DNA from: Orbilia blumenaviensis
Taxonomy: Eukaryota > Ascomycota > Orbiliomycetes > Orbiliales > Orbiliaceae
Direction of reading: 5' to 3'
DNA: 64,000 nucleotides
NCBI GenBank assembly: GCA_036872755.1
Contig: JAVHNS010000007.1
Location: 2,232,001-2,296,000, forward strand
The notes below the pieces were generated by a model. It was not told where the DNA came from, did not search any database, and worked only from the letters and a program-made list of their open reading frames with translations. Position 1 is the stretch's first letter. Every line of letters begins with the position of its first letter. Below are positions 1 through 10,816 of the stretch, piece by piece. Made by a program: the position numbers and the translations under genes.

Positions 1-1
1 G

Positions 2-522
2 AAGGTTCAGGTTTTACCAAGATCCTCTAAGACGACTGTTCCTGCTGTGGGTATATGGAGAGTCTGGGAATGGGTTTATTTACTTTTGGAGTATGCATCC
101 TCTCTTGTTTCCCTTTGTGGCTTTTTATAGTGCTTTATGAGGATTAGAAACTAACAGAATCCCCGCAGTCAAAAGCTTCCCTAGTCAGATCTTAAAACTT
201 AACAACAAGCTACGCCTATCGGTAATGTACGAGCTAAACTCCGTAACGGGAATCCACGCCGCCCCAACAGCCATCAAAGAAGGAACCATAGATCTCTCAT
301 TTGCAGACTGTAAGTATCCTTTCTTTAACTATATCCCCAAATAAATCCTTTCCCTAAAGGCTATAACTAATCACCATCCCGTTTCTCCTATTAGCATCGT
401 CTGCATTTCGTAGGTACTGCCAAGCTCAGATTACAACGGCTATCACAGGTAGGCCGACATACGAAGGGTCACTTAGTGGAGAATCTGCGAGCACCCGGTC
501 AAGCGTGTTTATTGAGCCCTGA
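2..522 (+). CDS. 3' end of an unrecognised protein, cut by the window edge
   Basis: The last exons of a gene entering from the left. The two best-supported exons are 169-309 and 395-522, joined across a GTAAGT..TTAG intron with an ACTAATC branch point; the frame is continuous and ends at TGA 520-522. A further exon ending at 50 (frame starting at base 2) is possible, joined by a GTATAT..GCAG intron preceded by CTAAC. The tail is polar and Ser/Thr-rich and ends in SSVFIEP. I see no domain I recognise and no signal for a function. The splice joins are good; identity is unknown because most of the protein lies outside the window. Confidence 0.5.
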
Positions 523-1394
523 ACGACCCCTCTTCAACAATCCAGAGTCGAGGCTAAATCTAGAGGATATGATATCTAGCTCTCACCGTATTTTAATTTA
601 ACATATCTCACTAAGAATAATTTATACAGTTGATGCTAATGTCCAAAAAAAAAAAAAAAAACTTCAGGTAGACTCCCTGCTAGTACACTTTCGTGACTAG
701 AGGTTGGATAATAATAGTACACTTCATGTTCAACGGTGTTTGGCACCGAGATTAATAAAAATTCATGAAAAGAGATGAAGGGCCCGCTCTTGTGACATAG
801 GCCGAGTTGTCCCTTTATGTAAAGAGATGCACCGTATGGCGCCTAAAATGCAGTATGAAGAGGTAGTAAAGATGATTCGAAGTAGCTGTCAGGGTAGAAT
901 GGGTTAGGGGGAAAGCGAAAATAACAATTCAGGCTTGCATAGTCGTTTGGTGGGTGGTATTGTAGCGGCTTTAAAGCACTGCTTCGTGTAAGACATAACC
1001 GCCTTTCGGTGGGCTGTGAGAACTTACAATATAAAAAAAAGAGAATAAAGGATGCTAACGTCAAAACAGCAATAGTGATACAAAAAAGTAGTAGAAGGGA
1101 AAGGAGGAAGGGGTAGACCGGCAGAGAACGGAAGAAAAAAGGAAAACAATTCAACAGGATGATATAGTACACTCTGATAACACCGACGAAACTCCTCCCA
1201 ATGCATAGTTTTATGTTACGAAAAAGGAAAACAATGATACCCAAAACGCCAGACCAAAAGGACAAAGCAAACTTTTCGTAAAAGTACAGAAACGTATACA
1301 ATCGTCATTCGTTGTTAGCTAGACAGTGCCAGCGTCGTATAATCCATCAGTCATATCGTTACCTCCCAGTTTATGTGTTGATTTATTGATACTT
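523..1394. other. Intergenic, nothing coding seen
   Basis: The space between two genes whose 3' ends face each other. It holds an A-tract at about 643-661. Open frames here are low-complexity Phe/Leu/Ser translations of A/G-rich DNA and look like chance. Confidence 0.5.
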
Positions 1395-2834
1395 TCAAAA
1401 AGTGACCGAGGCAGCCCTGGTTGGCTTCTCAAGCCTCTCCGATGGGGATTCGATGTATTGGCTTGCCCTTCTGGACACCACTTCATAGGTCCTTTCAACG
1501 GGTACGAGCACAACACTTTTTCGTCTTTCTTCTCTCATTGCAGAGTAGGCTCTGACCCGCTCTCTTCTCTTCTTCTCTTCCCGTTTGTCTAGCCACTCCC
1601 AGAACTTCTCTTTGGCATCATCCATAACCTTAAGGAGTTTCTCGGTTTTCCCCATTCTCTTGCAGGCTTCTTTAGCTTCCTCGGTCTTACTCATTCGACG
1701 CTTCATCTCCCGTCTGTATCTGCGAAGGCGCTTCTTATTCTTCTTTTTGACATATTTGTCTGCAGCCTTCTGTCTTTTGATTTGCTTCTTTTCGACCTTG
1801 TTTAAGGGTCGGTTTTTAAGAGGCATGGTGTCCTTCTCCGTGATCCAACACGTCGAGCGAAGCGGAGGAGGGGAAGGAGAAGGAGACTTAGATGGCCTTC
1901 GGAAAATCCGAGACGGGAGGTCACGGGCATTCTTGAAGAAGCTTTTAATAGAAGCTCGTCGCCCCTCTGGGAAGCTCGGTAGAAATGAGCTTATCGAGCT
2001 AAGTTTACTATTCTGGCGGGAAGCCGTGGGTAGTCTTACTCCTGCCGTAGTGGTCTCCGTTGCCGGGGTTGTGCCTCCGATGGTTGGGCTACCACTTGCT
2101 GGAGTCAGCTGAGGGCTCGCGGCGATACTTGGTGCCGGAACCGGAGGACGAATTGGGGAGGCGGGCTTGAGTACATCGGGCCCATTGAAAAGAGTTGGAG
2201 CAAGAACCGGGGAAGAAGTAGGGCTGGCATCGTCCGGAAGACGTGGTTGAGAAAGGGAAAAAGGAGACCTACTCGGCGAGTTACCAAAGGCATCTTCGCC
2301 GAAGAAGACATGGGAGGTTTGTAAAGCTGGTGAGATCTGACGGTCCAGCGAGATATCGGATCCCAACGCCATGGGCCCAAAATATGTAGAAGCCATCGAA
2401 AGAATGGACTGACGTCGAGACGAACGACGTCTCTTGTCCTGATTTTTTTCTCCCATTGTGATGTCTGGCTCAGAGGCCTGGCTTGCCTGAATGGGAAGTA
2501 GCTGGGAGGGACGCCCTGAAGGAGAAAGGAGTGTGGGTTGGCGTAGTGATGGTAGAGACTTGGCTTTGGATTTGCTCTGAGAGGAGAAGCCCGAGCATGG
2601 GGCAGCTCTCTTAAGGCGAGATGGAGCCTCCGAGATTATGGTAGGCTTAGGTTGGGCTTCAGGGCAAGAGAGAGGGTCAATGAGATTTTTGGAGGTCTCA
2701 AAGGGAAGTTGCTGATAGAGGGTGACTTGGAAGAAGACGTGACGGACGTCGTCTGAGGAACTGGGTGCTTTGTCCTCCATTACGGATGGCTGACTGAGAG
2801 GCCGGGTGCTAGGTGGGTTGGCCGGTGGATGCAT
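1395..2834 (-). CDS. Ser/Pro-rich disordered protein with a basic helical C-terminus
   Basis: A single-exon frame of 479 codons; an internal ATG at about 2778 (MEDKAPSSS) is an alternative start. Residues 1 to about 330 are rich in Ser, Pro and Arg and look disordered, with many SP/TP sites. Residues of about 340-450 form a strongly basic Lys/Arg/Glu helix likely to be coiled coil, with nuclear-localisation-like clusters such as KKKNKKRLRRYRR. No enzyme fold is visible. The length, intron-free frame and balanced codon use support a real gene. The basic region could bind nucleic acid or act in a nuclear or nucleolar assembly, but that is inference. The upstream region (about 2835-3400) is pyrimidine/purine-biased, as in a fungal promoter or leader. 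Confidence 0.7.
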   Translation of the reverse strand: MHPPANPPSTRPLSQPSVMEDKAPSSSDDVRHVFFQVTLYQQLPFETSKNLIDPLSCPEAQPKPTIISEAPSRLKRAAPCSGFSSQSKSKAKSLPSLRQPTLLSPSGRPSQLLPIQASQASEPDITMGEKNQDKRRRSSRRQSILSMASTYFGPMALGSDISLDRQISPALQTSHVFFGEDAFGNSPSRSPFSLSQPRLPDDASPTSSPVLAPTLFNGPDVLKPASPIRPPVPAPSIAASPQLTPASGSPTIGGTTPATETTTAGVRLPTASRQNSKLSSISSFLPSFPEGRRASIKSFFKNARDLPSRIFRRPSKSPSPSPPPLRSTCWITEKDTMPLKNRPLNKVEKKQIKRQKAADKYVKKKNKKRLRRYRREMKRRMSKTEEAKEACKRMGKTEKLLKVMDDAKEKFWEWLDKREEKKRRERVRAYSAMREERRKSVVLVPVERTYEVVSRRASQYIESPSERLEKPTRAASVTF

Positions 2835-5433
2835 GGATGTATGAAATGTTGATTAATTGACAGAATGTGTCTGCTGGTTGTCGATGTTGATATTAAGGTA
2901 TATGATATGGCTAAGAGGGAGGTAAAACTGGATCTGGAGAGAAATTACTCGGTCAATGGCGATGTTTGAGATAAAGATGAAGAAGGAAAGGTCGGGTTGA
3001 TAATGGTGATGGTGGTGATGATGGTGGTGATGATGATAAGGGAAGCGGGGGGGTTGGAGGTCCGAGAGAGAGACAGAGAGGGCCAGAAGAAAGGGAAGGT
3101 TGGATTGGAGGTATTTGTGGGGAGAAATAGAAGTAGGATGTGACGCTGAGCGGCTGCTAATCCACCCCTAGTATATCTTTTAGACTAAGAAGTAGTGGAT
3201 ATATATATACACTACTATTAGCAGCGAGTAGCCGGTACCCCGCTACCCGCCTAGGTTAGGTATTGAGTACTTGCCTAGGTACTAGGTGCTGGCTAGTCCC
3301 TTGTATCACCAATACCCCGGTTCTATATAGGCGCCTCTTGACCGGGTACCTGGTACCTAATCGTGTGCCCAATCTCAATTCCAGTCTCCTCCTCCTTCTT
3401 CGGTCCTGCCACGATACATGCTAGAATACTACGGTGTATATACAATAGCAGTAACGGTTGAAGTGAAAAGTGTCAAGTACTCGACTGGTTACCATAACTC
3501 GGAATATAAGATATCAATGTTAACATTAACGTGGAGACCCCCCACATACACATCATCTCGACCGAAACTTTGCCCATGCTCGTGCCGCCACATACAATTG
3601 GCCCGTAAGAATCTCGCTCCAATCAATTAAGAGGGCATAAAAAAAAAAAAGGCGGGTTTCTGTTGTCGTTGGCATGTCAGATCCCTCCGCTACGTGGTGT
3701 TTCTGCACCTATTGCCGATGGACCCTGTCATGGATCATATCGACCCCGGTTCCCCCACTAAACACTCACTAGGGTGGCGAATAAAACACCCTAAGGCCGG
3801 CTAAGCCAACGCCGTATCGTTGACACTTACGACTATGTCTCGCTAACAGATTAGAGCCTGCCTGATTCTTCCTAATCCGGTGCAGGTCCGGCGCAGCTCC
3901 GTGGTTTCGTCATATAGACCCTTGAGGTTAGGAAGCTATGAAATCCTGGAATCTCAGGTCTCACAATTTCCTCGAAAAACTATCCCAATGCCTAACATAC
4001 CTTAACATCAAAAAACAGGGTCAGGGAGGCCTCAATTAAATTGCAAAAATCTGACAGACCATGCACCTCGATTCAGGGCCTGACAAACCTTGCCTTCAAG
4101 TGGAGACGATAAGCTCGTCCCGAGCTGTCGTACAGCGCACCTGTGCAGCTGCCATTGGCCGTCTGAATGGTTAGTGACAGGGGTCTATCAAAATGCAACA
4201 CAACACTTCTGCTCTTAAATTTAGCATATGCGTGGCGGATCAATATACAAGGGAAACGCGATCGATCCATCTTAACTTCCTCCGAAGCATACCACGAGAT
4301 TACTCCGAAGCAAAGCTTCTGACATCACTATGCTTGGCTATAAAGCATTTTATCCGCAAGGGTCTAAATTTTGGGTGAGTGCTAAAATTTAAGTTACAGG
4401 ATGTATTAGAAGCACAGTTTCGGACAAGACCCATCTTCATCCAGAGCCAGGAAATAGGTTTCAGCATCCTTTTCGAGAGATAGCTACAACACTAAAATTA
4501 ACAAGACATCGCTGACAGGAGATCGAGCGAAAGAAACAAACGGCATCATAGCTGTAAAGTCTTTTATAAGACACGGGGCAGCAGAACAGCAAATACTTTG
4601 TGCCAAATTCATTTACTTGCCGGGAGCCGACCTGCAAGGGGCTCCGGCAGATAGGATGGCCACACTCTATCTACATGTCCCAAATGATGAGCCAATGGTA
4701 TAAATTTAATGACTGGCTCATATGCCGTTCGATTTTGACCATGACCCCAAACAAGACTAGTTTTTATTAAGTGGGGCTGGTGAATACAGTGACCGAGACT
4801 GGTGAGTATACAACTTATTAGAAAGGTGAAAATTGAGAGGCGGGTATTATATAAGGCATTCATGTCATTTCCATTAATAAGGTCGTTAGGAACAGAGGGG
4901 ATAAGCCCCAACTGTCAGGTAAAGCTAAAGCTATAGTCATCATATAGTTAGAAAGCAAAAAGCTAGAGTCCTATCTATCAAAGAAAGAAAGAAAAAAACA
5001 CCATATCGAAGAGAGCACAAAATGCACTACCCTTCAAGGAAACCCGCCATACTCCCAGTGAACAAAGGAAATAAAAATAAAAGTAAAAGAGGAAGGAGAA
5101 TGACCTCGCGATAGCAACGAAGATCGAGTGTAGAAAACAAAAAAGGGTAGGTGAAGAAAACACCGGAAGATTTCGAATGAATGAAGAAGATAACATTCCC
5201 CACCTGTATAATATAACACCGTTCAAAAATGGGTTGCGAGAGCGACGTAGAAGAAAGGAGCGGGTTTATGATCAAAAGACGTCGCGAATGACAAAGAGAG
5301 GCCAAGGAGGAACTATTTTAGCAAAAGAGTGTTCAGGAAACATTGCAACGCACTAGGCAAGGGCTTATAGAAATGAAGACACCATTTTGCTCCAAACACT
5401 CAAACGCCTCTCTAAAAAAAATGCACGCACATC
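2835..5433. other. Intergenic stretch, no supported gene
   Basis: Holds the putative promoter of the gene on its left (with a GGT/GAT repeat near 3000), a patch rich in CCTAGGTA-like words (about 3230-3360), an A12 run near 3640, and short unrelated open frames. None of the frames has recognisable domains or consistent splice signals. The frame that follows the stop of the BRCT gene begins at 5434 and is treated separately. Confidence 0.5.
3003..3039. repeat. GGT/GAT trinucleotide microsatellite
   Basis: An imperfect run alternating GGT and GAT units about 170 bases upstream of the 479-codon gene, probably in its promoter or 5' leader. Likely length-variable between strains. Confidence 0.8.
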
Positions 5434-5727
5434 CTACTTTTTCTTCAATCCATTCACCCCCTCTTCGATTGCTTTCCATGCAAGGGCGGTCCTGTCATAT
5501 GCTTGGTTTCCTTGGACCCCCTTCTTCACAAGTTTCTCTGCGTATAACTTCGCGATTATGGGATCAATGCGCTTGATGAGAGCTTTAGCCATCGTATCCG
5601 CCTCGAGCCACGCTTTGTGCTGTGGGACGGTCAGCGATCCCAGCTTTCCATCCACCGCATTCTCGACTGTTTCCAAAGTCTTCTCAGTCAAAGCATTGGT
5701 GGACAGTTTTGTTTCCTTGACGGTTCT
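5434..5727 (-). other. Open frame continuing after the BRCT gene's stop codon
   Basis: Immediately after the in-frame TAG of the BRCT gene (5728-5730), the same frame runs on for 97 sense codons to a stop at 5434-5436. The encoded segment is charged and helix-forming (for example HKAWLEADTMAKALIKR and KLYAEKLVKKG) and looks like real protein rather than 3'UTR. It could be the true C-terminus if a 69-nt intron (GTTATC..TTAG, phase 0, frame-preserving) removes the stop, a readthrough extension, or a remnant cut off by a recent nonsense change. I cannot choose between these from sequence alone. Confidence 0.5.
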
Positions 5728-8700
5728 CTAACCCGTCTTGGACTTTTCCACCTCGCTTCGATTCTCATCGGCTCCATTAAAGCCTGATGGGATAACTTTG
5801 TGTGGGGCACCTTTGCGCGGGGTGACGCATTTATGAAGTTTTGGAACAAGCGAGTTACGTCTCTTTGGCATTGTTAGCTGTTGTAGTCTCGTTACGGAGA
5901 ACGACAGGGAGAAAATACCTGGTTTTTAACCCCGAACAAACCGGTTCTCTCAACTAAAAATTCATCGAATGGGACCTTCGCGTTTTTTGAAACGCACCTG
6001 TCCAATTGTGTTAGCACTGTTCTGCGTTAAACCTTCACTATTTTGAGAAGGACTCACTCTTTGATCCAGGCAACTCCAACGCACGGAACACCGGCCCTCT
6101 TAGCTTTTGTAAAGGTTTGAGAGATACCATCCTTGAACACAACCAGGTTTACACCCATCGGATTAATCTCCTTGCTGCTGTTCCCAAAGGTATTCAGTCT
6201 CCATCTCTTAACAACCTTAGCTCCGAGTTTCTTGAAATCTTCGGCGAAACTCGCGGAGGCATCAGCACCATCAGATGTGCGAACCTCAAGGAAGACAACC
6301 ATATCAGATAGTATGCCAATCTCTTCTTCGGCTCGCGCCCCGGACTTTTCTTCTGTGCTTTCGGAAGTGGGCATCACGATCTCGTCGTCCATATCTTCAT
6401 CCTCCTCTTCACATCCCTTCAAGGGCACAATCATTGTTTTCCCTTGAACATATTTCGGAGTTCTGATTTCTCTATCTCCAGCGTCCATAGTATCCAAGAA
6501 AAAGTTACCGGTAGGCGTGTTCAATAGATTTACTCCAGAAGACTCTGTGATCTCCTTTTCATATTCCTTTCTCAGTGGTGATTGCTTCCCACCGAGTCTT
6601 TGTGTGAAAGGGCCGATAGTAACGGCTCTGTCTGGCGAAAGAAAAAAGATACCACTTTCGCGGCGAGTCCCCAGTGTCTTGGGAGGAGACTTTGCAAATA
6701 CCTGGGCAGTAGTAATGGAGTCACCAACAAGGTCTTCCTTCTTAGGTTCCTTCTTAGGGGCAGCTACAGGCTCGTCGACAAATATGTCAAACTCTGCCTT
6801 CACGGGCCTCTTGGGGGAAGGGCTAACCGTGAAGGATAGCCTTCGATTGACCGGGCTTGCAACCTTCTTCTCTGGAGTATCAACATCACGATATATGACT
6901 GGCTTGCGTTCCGTTTGGAAGAGACGATTAAGGAATTGCTGGCCTGGCGTTGAGGCATTGACCGGCGCCTTTTTAGCCGATTTAGCAAAAGTATCCCTGA
7001 AAATAGGGGCCTCCTTCTGGTCATTTTGCCTCCTGGCAGCAGGAGATTTGCCAAAGATTGAGGGTCTTATCGGTGAAACTTGATTGATTTTGACCGGGAT
7101 ACGAGAGGGAGATGGGGTTCTGACAGCAGGGGCCTCTCTCACTCGGAAGGAGTCACGAAGTGGCGATGGGGATAGGGCTTCAAATACGGGCGATGATAAT
7201 CCCTTGATATCTTCCATCGAGATGGCCGATTTAAGGGGTGAAAGCCCATGAGTGCGTCGGGGCGCCTCCTTGAGAGGTGATTCTCGGGTTGGTGTTGACT
7301 TTGCCTTGGAAGACGCGGTTGGCTTCGCGAAAGATGCGCCAAAGTCAGGTCGCCTAGCTGGCGTAGCAAGAGCGCTAATCTTCGCGACAGGGTCGTCATT
7401 CTTAGGCGTCTTCAGGGATGCTCCAAAGTCAGGGCGTCGGGCAGGAGTTGCTAGATTGCTAATCTTTGAGGCTACCTCTTCCTTTTTGGTTGTTCCATGA
7501 GATATTCCAGCCTCTGGCCGACGGGCGGGCGTGGCCAGGTCGCTAATCTTGGGGCCTGAAACTGACTTCTTAGCCATTGGTGTAGATGGGGAAATTGGAA
7601 CTGCCGGCCTCTTGGGTGGGCAGCTCATCAAGCTCCTCGACAGATTTCGGCTTGGCTTGACTACATTAGTGGTAGAAGCCGAGAGCATGCCAGTAGAGAC
7701 GGGTGGTCGACGGGCAGGAGTTGCCAAAGCAGTTGCTAATTGCGAAGACTTAGGAGCGACTACAGGCTTTGACTCAAAGTCCCATCCTTTGCTGGTAGGA
7801 GCGGGGCAGACGAAGGAGTCGGTTGAAGCAAAGATGTCCTTTGAGGACGACGACACCTTCTTAATACTATGCATGGCGAAGGCCTCAGCAGCAGCCTTCT
7901 TGGCTGACGGGTGGAATGGGTTAACGATATCCTCAGCCTCCTCCTGCACGACAGGTGCCCTGATAGCTGGTGTGTTTTTCATCGGCTTGACTGGCCTCTT
8001 AGCTGGCGTCTCATGGAGGCCCTGCCGAGGATTGAAGGCTGGAATTCCGGTTGACGTCACTCTTGGGGTAAAGCTAGGCGTTGAGTTGACGGCATGCTTT
8101 TCTTTCTTACTCGATAGAGTGGTGCCTGCTGACCCCATATCGAGAGAGTAAGTTCTGAAATCTAACTGCTTTACAGGAGTGTCGGTCTCCTCGTTCAACT
8201 TCTTGTCATCAAGGCGAGCAATTTTGCGTCGAGACTTAGGTGGAGACGCCTCCGGCGTATACTTCCGTTTTAGAGCAGCGGCTTTTTTAGAAGACTGGAG
8301 TAGGCGAGGGGTCGATACAAGGTTGAGTTTGCTGTTGGGAGTAGCGATGACCGTGGAAGTTGCCCTCTTCTTTGAGGCCGGTGTGAATGGTAGTTTCGTC
8401 GGCTCAGGAGTGATAGTGGCAGCGACGAGCTCATCTTCGGAGGGACAGTCGTTCTCTTTATCCCAAAGGGAAGGCATCGTCGGCGTGTTGGCGAAGTGCA
8501 CACTCTTCTTGAGGATCGACTTCGGGAGCGCCGTTGGTGTCTTAGATCTGGAGTCTCAAGTCAGTTGATTTGTTTACACTGGCGGGGGCATCGCGAACAG
8601 CGACCACGTACGCAAGCGGTGTCCCGACAACACAGTTCTTAACTGTACTGCCCTTTGCAGTCCTCGGGGTAGATACACGTCGACGGGTAGATAATAGGCG

Positions 8701-8766
8701 GGCTGCCGATGGCGGATGTTTCCTTGCGGAACGTCGGAGAGCCGGTGTGTCCATTGCGGCTGTCAC
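5728..8766 (-). CDS. BRCT-domain nuclear protein with LATPARRP repeats
   Basis: A four-exon gene on the minus strand: 8766-8578, 8540-6058, 5997-5919 and 5862-5728, all phases consistent, 961 aa. The N-terminus is basic (LRRSARK). The middle is long, disordered and rich in Ser/Pro/Lys, with many TP and SP sites suited to cyclin-dependent kinases and at least four copies of an ATPARRP-type motif at about residues 335, 397, 426 and 454. The C-terminus (about 790-910) is a BRCT domain: the segment starting GILSDMVVFLEVRT, the AGVPCVGVAWIKE helix-strand with its conserved Trp, and the KVPFDEFLVE end supplied by exon 3. BRCT domains bind phosphoproteins or DNA ends, so a role in DNA damage response or chromosome structure is likely; the partner is unknown. 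The frame stays open beyond the TAG at 5728-5730 (see 5434-5727). Confidence 0.8.
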
Positions 8767-10816
8767 ACTGCTCTCTCTTTCTTTGTTATGGTATCGGCGG
8801 GCTATTTGTTGATGACGAATAAGACCAAGATGGATTGATTGATGGATTGATTGGTTTATTGTCCAGACGAAGGTTTATTTCAAGTTGGGTAGGAATTGGA
8901 TCGAACTGATGTTGGTATCATACAGGTATATCGGTTGAGGATGGTGATGTTTGGATGAAACGGACAAAGATGTGACGTTGAATGGGGATGAATCGATGGA
9001 TAGAGAAGGAAAGAGGGAAGAGAGCAAAGCGCCCGCACGTGTTTTTGTATAACACCTCAATAGAAACAGGCAGTCGCAACGATATTAATACAACTGTCGG
9101 AACCAGTGGCTTGTCTGTCCGACGTCGTTGTCTACAAACTGGCTTCGATGCTGCAGGCAGGAAAGTTTACTGGGGTCCTCCCTCCAGCGGGCAATTAATC
9201 CATTTCATGGGCAGCCCTCTCTAATAGATGTTGGGTGTTGGCCCTGTTGTGGGATGTTGTTGTTTTCTGTTGCTACAACACGGGTAACCAACGGCAACGC
9301 CACCTATTTGGGAACTATTTCCCAATTAGAGCTCATCAGCCCCGCAAAGCCCTGAGCTCGCTTGCAGATGCACCACCATTGCATTGGCATTTACATGTCC
9401 CGCTGCGCTGTCCCGTGTCTGTGTTCGAACTGTGGAACCGTGGAGTAGGGTCGGTCGAATCAAGCCATCGTGACCCGCCTCCGACCGCATTCCTGTCCTT
9501 GACTGACCACTAGTATTGATGGCCGATACCGTCGCCTCCGGATACCATTGCCAGACGGCACCAATTAACTACGAGCACATCACCACATATATGTATGTGA
9601 TCAGACCACATTGCATCGCGTTCCAATCTGATGCTACTCTGTTATGAATTCATATAAATTCCAAACGCTATCAAGAATAGTTCTATCTTCCATTCCAACA
9701 GGCAGACAACCCTCATGTATCTTACAATACTGGTGTAACATTGCTATCCTAATCAATTACGTTAACTGATTAATTAGACTTCATAAACATGATGCAACAA
9801 ACTAGCGCCGAAGCTTAGCCCGACTCAATCCCATAGCAAAAAAAAACGCTTGGAGCAGAGCCGCTGACGTCTGTTGGAATGAGATGATGATCATTGACGA
9901 AATCCCAGAAGTTAGCCCACTCAAGGAAAGCGGCCACAACGCTCAAGCCCCTCCGTTTTCACAAACCCATCTTATACGCTACCCAGTTGTATTCCACCAT
10001 TGAAACCCCTACGAAATTGTGATCCAGTGCACCTGGTGCTGTATTTATCTATTCCAGAATTGTTGACTCCTACCCAATCCCGCGAATCCGATTCTATGCC
10101 ATATAAATCATGGAGAGAATGACCCTGGGCGCAGCAGGAATTATTTCGCTCTGAAGGAATCCCTATGGTATTTGGTCTGGTCAGGACCCCAGCAATTGTT
10201 CGACATAAAGTAGTAAAATTAACTGAGTTATGCAACAACACGATATCTTTGCAGGTCGGCCGGCCTTTTGTGCATTTGTCTTCACCATCCATTAAGGCTG
10301 CCTTATAGACTTGGCACGCTGTAACTAGTTGAACGGTCGATAGATGGCTAATTACTAGGTATTAGGCCCATAATTCTAAGGCTGGCCTATAAATGAATAA
10401 CATGCAACAACGAGACTTTGTCTGTCTGACGTAAATATATTTTGCTGGAAAGCTAGTAACTGTTCGATCTGGGCAGGGCAATGATACAGGAGCAAGAGTT
10501 AACTTCGGCCATGGGCACCAAATGTGTTGATACGGAGAGAATGCCACAACTAGCTTCCGCGAAGTCTTTCGACCTTGCGTTGCTTCTGGCACTCGAGATC
10601 AATGACGCACACAAACTCTTCTAAATTCCAGAACCCAAGGTAGCGCCTAGCAACGAGACTAGTTCTTGATAAGGAGGCTCCAGTGACGATAAAGAGAATA
10701 GTTTCTGATTCATATAGAGCTCCTAGATTCCAGGATCAAGATAAATTTATCAAGTCAGAATATATAAATATATTTGTTTAGAATTTTAGTTCGATTAAAG
10801 TAATAGTGGCCGCAAG
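8767..10816. other. Intergenic, nothing coding seen
   Basis: Upstream region of the BRCT gene, followed by the 3' side of the NLR-type gene. Open frames are short, have no domain and no matching splice sites. The AT-rich part from about 9600 holds many stops on both strands. Confidence 0.5.
8831..8855. repeat. GATT-unit short tandem repeat
   Basis: Several GATT/GATG units just upstream of the BRCT gene start, in its putative promoter or leader. Confidence 0.7.

Noticed and set aside
643..661. A-tract considered as the end of a retroposed element.
   Set aside because: No element body or target duplication is visible next to it; simple homopolymer runs are common in this window.
6517..8568. 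Several long plus-strand frames across the BRCT gene.
   Set aside because: They are antisense shadows of the biased Ser/Pro/Lys codons of the minus-strand gene.
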